NCBI GenBank assembly: GCA_010094045.1
Contig: ML986673.1
Span: 91,916 to 155,915, forward strand
Direction of reading: 5' to 3'
Source of the DNA: Lojkania enalia
Taxonomy: Eukaryota; Ascomycota; Dothideomycetes; Pleosporales
Length of the DNA stretch: 64,000 nt
A program made the translations under genes and the position numbers. Under the pieces are notes generated by a model, which worked only from the letters and a program-made list of their open reading frames with translations, was not told the DNA's origin and searched no databases. This document shows, in pieces, positions 55,864 to 64,000 of the stretch (positions are counted from its first letter, which is position 1; every line of letters starts with the position of its first letter).

Positions 55864-56928
55864 CTACCTTTTCAACATGGCAAACCTTTTCGCCAATTCA
55901 TCCACATCTGGGATCTTCCCTCCTGGCCCCCCATCCTTCTTGACCGGCTTCTTCACCTCACTCGGTTTTGCCTTAGCCCCTGTATCCTTCGGCAACCTCA
56001 ACTTGGGCGCCACATTATCCGTGCTTGGGCTCGGCGGCGTGATCCTCAGCGGACTCTGGGGCCCAAATTTCTTCGGCGGTGTCGCCTTAACCAACTCCTC
56101 CTGCTCCTCTTCCTCCCTCTGCGTCTTATCGTCCTTATCCGCGCCCGGTTCTGCCTCCAGCGCAGGCTCCAATTCCCTTTCCGGCTCCGGCTCCGGCTCC
56201 GCAATACCACCTCCTCCCTCATCATCGTCCTCATCGCCAAACGGCACGCCATAGAACCGCGCAATTTCCTTCAAATACGCATCCACAAGCTCCGGCTTCG
56301 GCGTCTCAACGCGCAACTTATTCAATACGCGTTCCGCGACGCCCTCCCCCTCCATACTCGCCATCGCGACATCCTTGCCGAACTTCTCGACCAGCAACGC
56401 GCGTGTCGTATGCAGTTCCTTGACGTCTGTGCGCGGGGCGGCGTAGATGAGGCTGCGGACTGCCTCTTCGAGGGCGGGATCGAGCTGCACGGCATTGTGG
56501 GGCGCGGGGGAGCTGTGCGGCGACGAGGGTGGGTCGAGAAGCTGGGAGCGCGCGAGGAGTAATTCGCAGTAGAGCTCTAGCATTTCATGCAGTTCCGTTG
56601 TAATGTCGCTGCGGATGATGTTCTCGACGCGTATCCGGGCGGATTGGATCTTGCCGGCCTGTATTGTGAGCTGTTAGCAGCATTGCGACCGTATGGCTCC
56701 GTGCCGGAGTCTGGAGAGGGCTGGGCTGAGAGAAAAGAGAGTTGGCACCTCGAGGAGCTGGGCCATTTCTCGTCGCTGCTGTTTTGCTTTCGCAGAGTCC
56801 TTCTGCTGGACCATGCGCAGGCGCGATATGGCGAGCTTGAGCTGCACCTTGAGTCTGTTCTACTCCATATTAGGATGGTTCCGGAGCATTTGACGTAGGA
56901 TACATACAACTAATGAAGTCGGAGGCAT
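55864..56928 (-). CDS. IST1: IST1-like ESCRT-III protein, 308 aa
   Basis: Exons 56928-56908, 56859-56749 and 56658-55864. Introns are 48 bp (GTATGT donor) and 90 bp (GTGCCA donor, GCTAACAG branch region, CAG acceptor). The first exon has only seven codons (MPPTSLV). The joined N-terminus LKVQLKLAISRLRMVQQKDS, then KAKQQRREMAQLLEAGKIQS, then ARIRVENIIR, and ELHEMLELYCELLLAR is the IST1 (DUF292, regulator of Vps4 in the MVB pathway) helical core, ending about residue 190. A Pro/Glu-rich linker and a basic C-terminus (IPDVDELAKRFAMLKR) follow. This last segment is the MIT-interacting motif that binds Vps4. The protein controls Vps4 at endosomes. It lies 264 bp after the MSH2 stop, same strand. 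Confidence 0.92.
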
Positions 56929-57192
56929 CTTGGGCGATGTTTTGGACTGGACCCTAGAAGACTTGAAGGAATTATTGGATTCCAAAGTCAATGGGTATGC
57001 GCATGAAGTGCTGAACTGGGAACCTAGACATGGCGGGAATGCAGGATGCGCCGCAGCGGCGGGGCAAGGAAGTGTGGCTACTACTACGCCATATGTGGCT
57101 CACTCAACCCTGGGCTAGAACTTCCCTGTTTACACTACCTAGGCATACATTTATTACTATGATATTTTGACACTTACACCATTGCCTTATGT

Positions 57193-60065
57193 CTACAAAG
57201 CCTCGATGCTCTTAAAGAAGCCATTGGCCCTTAGCGCCTGATTCTCCCTCACCAGCTCCCTCATTCGTTCCACTTGTTGCTTCTTCGTCAAACCCTGACT
57301 CTCGACGTCAGCCTTCCATTTGCATAGCATCTCTTTAAGGAGCTTGCTGCCCTCCTCCACTTCTTCCTTGCTCGCTTGCACGAAGCCTTCTTCATGCTTG
57401 CCAGAGAAATCCTCAAGCTCGTCTGCTTTCCTCTTTGCCATATTGATGACTTTCTGGGGAAAGCGGACGAGCTCCGCAACGTGAATGCCGAAGGATTGAT
57501 CACAGACTCCCGGCTCGACTTTGTACAGAAGAGTAACCTCCCGCTTCTTCTTCGGACCGGTGCTGTCTTGTACTGAGCCTTCTTCGACATACGCAACAAC
57601 GTGCAGATTCTGCACTTGCGGATATGTATCAACAAGCGCAGTAAGTTCGTGGAAATGCGTCGCGAAGAGAGCGAATGCTCCAATTTCCTTGACAATATAT
57701 TCTGAAATAGCCCATGCGAGACCAAAACCATCATAGGTGCTAGTTCCACGGCCAAGTTCGTCGATGATGATAAGTGATTCCTTTGTCGCCGACTTGAGGA
57801 TGTTGGCCGTTTCTAGCATCTCGGCCATAAACGTCGACACGCCCTTGATCTGGCTGTCACTTGCGCCCACCCTAGCAAGAATACAATCAAAAATCGTAAG
57901 CTCGGCTTCGGAACAAGGCACAAAACAGCCTATCTGAGCCATTAAGGCGATAACGCCAATCTGTCGGATGTAGGTAGATTTACCACCCATGTTCGGACCA
58001 GTGATTATCAAGAACTCGCTCTCGTTCCTCACAAGGCTGACATCGTTGGCGATAAAAGCGATATCATCCTGCATCTCCATACAAGGATGTCGAGCCTCTT
58101 TGAGAACGGTGTTACCGGTTCCCCTTGCATGCATTTTTGGCCGTGTGTACGAGGTAGGGGCATGAACAGAAACGTGAGCAAATGCGACAATGACATCCAA
58201 GTGCGCGAGCACGGCAGCGAGTTTCTCAATGACTGGAATATAAGATGAGGCAACCGAGACCACTTCGTTGACCAGGCCTGATTGGGTGCGATTGTAGTTT
58301 TCTGAGAGCTGATCAAACTCTCGTCGAAGGCTCTGTAGGGTAGATGTAGTGAAGTAGACACCGTTCTTCTGCGTCGAACACTCCTGATACTGCTTCTTGT
58401 TCCGGATACAGCTCGCTTCGTTACGCGTCAATCTAAAGCACCAACCGTGTACTCGATGATTTTCGAGGAAGAGTTTCTTTTCAGTATCCTGATTAAGATC
58501 CCTGCCAACATTATAGTGTTCTCGGTCCATTTCTTGCCGCAGCTTGTCAAGTCGCTTGCGGATCGTCCGGAGAGATTCGTCGAATTCAGGCTTGATAATG
58601 AATTCGTGGTTGTCGAGGGCATCTAGATCTACTGTCGTCTCCACCATCTCCTGTAGCTTTGCGAAAGAGTCAGAGTACTCTCGTAATTTAGAAGTATACT
58701 CAGCATCGAGAGGGTCTCGGTATTGCTCGTCCATCACAGATTCCAGCGTTCCAAGGAAGCCAGGCAGACGAATGACAACCTGGTATGCCCTAACAACGTC
58801 TTCCAGATTTGCTGCCTTGCGTTGGAACTTCTTTGCTAGGCGGTACAAATCCGGTATGGAGCGCAGGTGCTCCTCCTGCATTGTCTGTCGGAGTTCTGTG
58901 TCGTTTACGAAAGCATCTACTAGCTGCTGTCGGCGTTCAATTTCCGTCACATTCATGAGTGGTTGTTTCAGCCATTGTGCAAGCAGGCGACTTCCTGTCG
59001 GCGTCTTACAGTGGTTGAGGAGGCCGTACAAGCTCATAGTCTTCGCGCCGTCTCTTGGGCCTGGCATGAGGTTGAGAGCTTTCAACGCAGCTGCATCAAG
59101 CTTCATGTACTGCGATAGATCGTGCTGATAAAGCTGGTACTGTCCGAAATTCGAGGAGTCTGACATGACACCCAGGTACTTTATCAATGCTGCTGCCGCT
59201 CCCATTGCCAACTTCATGTCAGTGAGAGGAAGTGCGCCTGTTGCACGTTCATCCTTCAGAAGCCTCGGAAGGTCCTGTTCAATATCCTTCGTACCGAAAT
59301 CTGCAATACCCCTTTCTGCCACTGCGCATCCACAATTGTCCGCAATCGTCCGGAGTTTATTGAGCTCGACATCTTTCTTTGAGGCGTCTGTCTGGATAAG
59401 ACACTCCTTCACGCCCAGCTGAATGAGCAACGATTCAAAATTCGAATAAAGGTCGTTATCGAGGAATTCAGTCACTCCTAGTTCCCTCACGCTTGCATCG
59501 GCGAAGCAAACACCCACACTTCGCGCCTCATTTGCTTTTGCTGATACCTTCACTGCCAATATAATAGGTGCACTTTCAATCTGTCCGCCGATTTCGTCTT
59601 CAATGTCCTGAAGGTTGCCGGGCGATGCCTAGGAAACCGTCAGCCGTCTGCGAGCCTTCGAACCAGGCGGCGCTTCCTTACCTGCTTCGCAATCTTCCAA
59701 TCCATCCTCTTGCCCGAGGACTGCCATATTTCAACCCTCTTCCCTAATCGAAATAGAGCTTCTCTTAAGAAGTTTCGGAACACCATAACTGTCATCGTAA
59801 CGGATTCGAGGCCGGGCTCGCGACCGAGCTTACGCAGAACGGCAGTTGTTCGGTATACCTAGTAGCCCCATCAGCAATCATAATGATACAACTTGGGCAC
59901 AGTTTAACAGACTGTTGTAGCGATGAACTTCGCATCCTCTCCATGAACGGAGTAGTAGTCCCCTCGATCGAATATCCGAATGGTGTCTCCATTCTGCGTC
60001 AAATTGCGAAAAAAACGACAGAAACTCGACTCATCCTCCTCTTTCAACTCTGGTCTGGACGCCAT
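57193..60065 (-). CDS. MSH2: DNA mismatch repair protein MSH2, 921 aa
   Basis: Exons 60065-59913, 59858-59682 and 59628-57193. Introns are 54 and 53 bp; intron 1 has a GTCTGT donor, unlike the GTRNGT of neighbours, but only this join keeps KFIATTVYRTTAVLRKLG intact. N-terminal mismatch-binding part: FCRFFRNLTQNGDTIRIFDR, then GDYYSVHGEDAKFI. Core and lever domains follow (SLYGLLNHCKTPTGSRLLAQ, then WLKQPL). ATPase: Walker A GPNMGGKST (about 654-662), ARVGASDSQIKGVSTFMAEM, Walker B DELGRGTST (about 733-741) and FATHFHEL. The length fits fungal MSH2 (about 920-950 aa). It pairs with MSH6 or MSH3 to recognise mismatches in the nucleus. All catalytic motifs are intact, so repair is expected to work. 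Confidence 0.97.
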
Positions 60066-60705
60066 TTTGAATTAATTCACGTAAAGCTAGTGCGAAAGAA
60101 AGAAGCATAAAAGGCGTGGAAAAGTGACGGCGAAGACTCTGCGGCTTCGTACTTCCCTTGTAATAGGTGACGCGACGTGACGCGTTTTCTGCCACCGCCT
60201 TTGGCGCGCTAGACAAGGATTTAAGCGGGGACACATTCCCGTAACTCAACGGTCCATCCCGTCCCAAGTTCAGCTCCCCACAAAGGGTTGTATTCCGGTA
60301 GATCGTGACATTGATCGACCATAGGTAGGTATAAACTCCTTCAGATTTTCTGAATCTTATTGCGCCTCTCAATATCGGCCCTTTCAAATGGCATATGACC
60401 AGAATAACGTCAGAATGGACTTGTCAATCAACCGATCGGACTTTGCTGCGAATCCTCACCCTAGAACTCGACTGTCAATATCTTCCTTACATAATTCTAC
60501 AGAATCCATTGTATACGCTAAATGAAGAAGCTTAGCTACTGACTGCAATAAGGAAGCCATCTCCGTTCGACAATCCTTGTAATCCTATAGGCATGATCCA
60601 TGCGTAGCTGCCTATTGCCGTCTCACTCTTCTATCTGCTCCCAGTTTCAATCTTCCATCATTTTCTATCCGTACCGCTATTCTACCACTCAGGCCACTAT
60701 TGAAA
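60066..60705. promoter_or_regulatory. Divergent region between MSH2 and the F-box gene
   Basis: 640 bp between the two starts. GACGCGACGTGACGCGTTTT near 60170 contains two ACGCG words, resembling the MluI cell-cycle box that drives G1/S expression of DNA-repair genes in yeasts, on the MSH2 side about 105-120 bp upstream of its ATG. This is an inference from the motif only. Confidence 0.4.
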
Positions 60706-62025
60706 ATGGAGAACTTTTTGGAATTACCAATCGAGCTACTTCTTACCGTAGTCCAGAAACTCCAGAGACAAGATTTGCATCGTTTACGTCTTGTATGTAA
60801 ACACTTCGCGCGAATTGGGGCCCATATTCTTTTCAAGCACTTCAAATTATACATTGCCGATGTATTGCCGACGCCCAGTGTCCTTGGAATCATGGGCAGT
60901 CCTAGAATAATGGAGTGCATAAAACATCTTGACCTCTAGCTCCACGACGAGCTGTATGAACCCATCGCTGTTGAGTTTCTGTCAAAACTACCTGGATTAT
61001 ATTGTCTGACATTCGATATGTCTTACGGCTCAGATCATCCTCGAGTATTATCCTCCATTTTCGCCCAACTTCATAGGAACAAATACAAACTAAGTCAGCT
61101 TCATCTGAGAATCAGATTCGGTATTGGCCCCTCGCGCAAAGGCCTTCTTGAAGATCAAGCCACCGCAGAAGTACTTGAGGGCTTACATGATCTAAATCTT
61201 CATATTGAGTATCGTTACGAACGCCCACTGTTCGGGTATATGGATAGATCGATGAGAGAAGATTACCGGGCATCACTTCAACAATCTTGTTCAAGCTGGC
61301 TATCACCGTATTGCATCAATCTACGTCATCTTTCTCTGGACTATGGTTCAGGGTGGCTCACTGATGCTGGGTACCAACCCAAAATCGATTTTCGAAACAC
61401 ACATTTCCCACATCTCAGATACCTCTCGATAGCTCATTTCCTAATTTGCCATGATTGGGCGTTGGATTGGCTCTTTAAGCATGGCCCAACTCTCGTGACC
61501 CTAGACTTGAGCTTCTGCCCTATCCTCCGGCTCAAACACTCGGCTCTTTCGGAGGATGAAGGATACAACAGCCATCATTATGACAGGACTTGGGAAGAGC
61601 TCATTGATAACTTGATAGAGAGTTGCCCAGTACTTCGTTCCTTCAGCTTGGTTTTGTTTGCCGGTCGCATTCCAGAGGACAATTCCAAGTCTAGCAATAG
61701 CGAACGGTTTTCTATGGGACAAGGACTTTACGTGCGTGAAACAGAACCCGCCCAATATGAGGTCGTTTCCCAATCTCGGCAGATAGCCACAGCCGAGGAC
61801 GCACTGCTTCTCTCCGACGAAGCTAGTTTTTATCGTCTAATTGATAGACTTGGGAGAGAAAACTGCATATTCGAGGCAGTGCGAGATGATCAAGATTTTG
61901 CATATATAGATACTGAAGACGAGTGGTGGGAATTGGATGAACATCTTGAAAAGTGGTCAGTCGACTCACAAGGTAATTTGTTTACTTCGGTACCTTTGTT
62001 GCAGAGGGAGCCTCGCGATCATTAG
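60706..62025 (+). pseudogene. F-box/LRR-like protein gene interrupted by one in-frame TAG
   Basis: The frame from ATG 60706 (MENFLELPIELLLTVVQKLQ, a clear F-box of the LPxEL type, with RQDLHRLRLVCKHFAR) runs to TAA... end at 62025 with a single stop at 60937-60939, inside HLDL-TAG-LHDELYEPIAVEF. Without it the protein would have 439 aa with leucine-rich repeat-like segments (LRHLSLDYGSG, LRYLSIAH, LVTLDLSFCPI). CAG to TAG would explain it. No intron with good borders removes the stop without cutting conserved sequence. It is either a recently broken gene, a readthrough gene (TAG-CTC) or a sequencing error. F-box proteins recruit substrates to SCF ubiquitin ligases. Confidence 0.75.
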
Positions 62026-62627
62026 GGCAAGTCTTTCACATTTAGAGAGTCTCTTATAATATATATCTCAAACCGACACTTCGGTTTTGCTCATGCAAGG
62101 TATATTTGCGTTCGATCGTTCAATCATACTCGTTTAAAGACAACAAGGTAATATCGATTCACAACCTGTTCATGTCAACGCAAGCACGAACTTCTGCATA
62201 ATTTAATTGGACCTTAACCTTGTATAACGGCATATTTAGTTAGACCTATATAAATTTTAAGCAGACGCAAAATTCAAACGCAACCAAGTTCATATCTCGT
62301 GTACGACATTCATCCTTTTGCGTAATCTTAGGCCCCGGAAAGGGATGAGGTTCTCTAAAGCCCCACCATAAACATAATCATATAGGTTATCCCATATTCT
62401 TCTGTTTCATTTCACGATATTTCAACGCCGAGATTGAAAATTCTCCTCCGTTCCTCGTAATAACTAGTCTTGAACATTACCGTGGCAGTGTTTCGGGACC
62501 AATTGAAAAAGAGATACCCCATAATAGTATACTAAACGCAGACTGGAATGTCCCAGTTCGTTGTACATTATAAAAACTTGTTTTCCCTTATTGAATAGTC
62601 AGATTATTGGGCGATGGACACATCAAT
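62026..62627. other. Intergenic, AT-rich, no gene seen
   Basis: 3' flank of the F-box gene. No motif or open frame of use. Confidence 0.45.
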
Positions 62628-62777
62628 CTGTCGCGTATCAGGGAGCATCAATTGCTGAGGCAAATATTGATGTATTGAAGGAGGGTAAGTGGCCTGCCTC
62701 GGTAGAAGCTAGCGATGGCGAGACTATATAGGCCTGAAAAACAGACCAACTATAATAGGATAATAGAAACATGTGAC
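62628..62777 (+). repeat. Copy B of the BCS1-relic repeat (inverted partner at 11635-11784)
   Basis: The plus strand repeats the 3' end of the BCS1-like relic: CTGTCGCGTATCAGGGAGCA, HQLLRQILMY codons, then the same flank up to GAAACATGTGACA. Differences are scattered over about 20 positions. Only this short piece is present, with unrelated DNA on both sides. Confidence 0.8.
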
Positions 62778-64000
62778 ACAATCTTTTCCCTCGCCTTAGG
62801 ATGAAATGGATCTGCTCAGGTTAAGATCAGGTAAAGGCCCGAGCGCTGTCATATTTTAAACGGCTGTAAAGAACCCCGCAATCTAACCAAACGATATTTT
62901 TGATATGCTTTAATATCCCACTTCATGATTTTTTTGTTCTCAGCTTGAACGACCGGTTTCACGACAGACGAATATATGCGATTTTTTCTATATAGTAGTT
63001 GCATATGAAGTATGAGTATCATTGCTACTTCCCATTTTCGCGATATCGTAAAGTTTGACAGTCATCTTTCGAGAGCTTCTAATATCTCTAACGAAACCTC
63101 TAGCCACGGACAGTTTTACAGCGAATACCGAATCTCGATACCTCTTGGAGAAACCTAGCATTATAGCGCTATATCTCAGGTTTTAATTTACTAGACAGCA
63201 AGGAGCAAATATCGTGGGTACAAGGCTCTTTGCCCGAGCCTTTAAATTCACTTGGAGCTTGGGGAGCTTAGAAATGTGTTCCACTAAAACCTAGCCCTAA
63301 GTCTGAATAAATTTTGATTCGAACTCCGAGTTACAGCAGAAGAAATATTTCGCATAGGTAGACGAATATACCGAAGAATCCAGACCACTAATCATATCCT
63401 CAACACGTTTCTAATACTAAAAAAGGATCCAAAAAAAGTATAACTCGCCGTGGAGAAAAATTTTGCTTAATTGGTTCAGATTCCGTTGACTCTGTATCCG
63501 ATCTTCACGCCATTTGATTGGGAGTGTTCACGTTCCGATAACACTAGGAAGCTCATGGTAGGCAGGAGATGGGATATATTCGCAAATATGCCATATTTAA
63601 AATGCTCTACTCTTTTACTTAAGCCCTAGCTGCCGGTCTGCAGGCCCAAGTGAATCGCTTTTTAGGCTACGCCTAATATCTAGGGTCGACGAATTTTGCA
63701 ATAGAAAACCATTGGGCCAATAATTCTTGATCTTTAGTTCCAGGCACTCAGTGAAAGCCAGGGGCCTTTCAAGCGCAAGTAAATCAGTTCAACCCTCTGT
63801 TACAGAGAACAAATCATAAGACAAGACCGATAGTGTTTTCGGCTTCATGACCGAGACTAAACCACGCACTGTGTTGTAAGAGGCCGGCCCATTTCTTCAA
63901 TGTTCATAGACGGGCGCTTGATGTACTTTTATAAATAATATGCTGGCCAATGATTCAGTATATTTCGGTGTCTGCTTACTGTCATATTTAGATAGACTGA
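62778..64000. other. AT-rich non-coding DNA to the window edge
   Basis: No open frame of useful length and no repeat recognised. The composition is low-GC but lacks the extreme TA-word bias of the first 2.8 kb. Confidence 0.45.

Noticed and set aside
60891..60939. Possible 41-49 bp intron removing the TAG of the F-box gene
   Set aside because: Donors available are poor and splicing would delete a continuous, coding-like segment (MECIKHLDL).

Overview
This window looks like nuclear DNA of a filamentous ascomycete (Pezizomycotina). The evidence is short introns (about 44-173 bp, mostly 45-80) with GTRNGT donors, CTRAC-like branch sites and YAG acceptors; HET-domain incompatibility genes; a class II hydrophobin; a fungal rhodopsin-domain membrane protein; and AT-rich transposon relics whose Trp and Gln codons have become stops, the signature of repeat-induced point mutation (RIP). 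A leotiomycete is my best guess, but nothing here fixes the class. All calls come from reading the sequence; no database search was run.

Layout. 1-3.0 kb: RIP-degraded retroelements, namely a Ty3/gypsy integrase tail with chromodomain, then a Ty1/copia RT-RNaseH and a probable 3' LTR. 3-8.8 kb: mostly non-coding, with one intact gene for a secreted Cys/His-rich four-repeat GPI-type protein and several decayed reading frames. 8.8-23.2 kb: an accessory island with two intact HET genes, a wrecked third HET gene, a BCS1-like AAA ATPase relic next to a Fot1/pogo transposase relic, a divergent SDR/transcription-factor pair and a small secreted protein. 23.8-27.5 kb: a seven-repeat PLL-like beta-propeller lectin and a ketopantoate-reductase-like enzyme. 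28-44.3 kb: membrane and secreted proteins (a fungal multi-TM protein, a rhodopsin-domain protein, a four-TM protein, an amino acid permease, two small secretory/membrane proteins) and an unrecognised 377-aa protein. 44.9-60.1 kb: housekeeping genes (DDHD phospholipase, IST1, MSH2) interleaved with a hydrophobin and decayed DNA. 60.7-64 kb: an F-box gene with one in-frame stop and a second BCS1-type relic.

Several multi-exon models were rebuilt by matching splice sites to reading frame: HET-1, SDR, DUF3468-type factor, lectin, rhodopsin-domain protein, permease, DDHD phospholipase, IST1, MSH2, hydrophobin, and the unknown genes at 41.3 and 45.6 kb. The genes do not form one obvious pathway. 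The left third has the character of a self/non-self and secretome-rich accessory region undergoing gene decay; the right third is more conserved core genome. The most notable items are the lectin, the His/Cys repeat protein, the HET island with its relics, the shared BCS1-type relic in inverted orientation about 51 kb apart, and genes broken by single stops, some of them C-to-T type.
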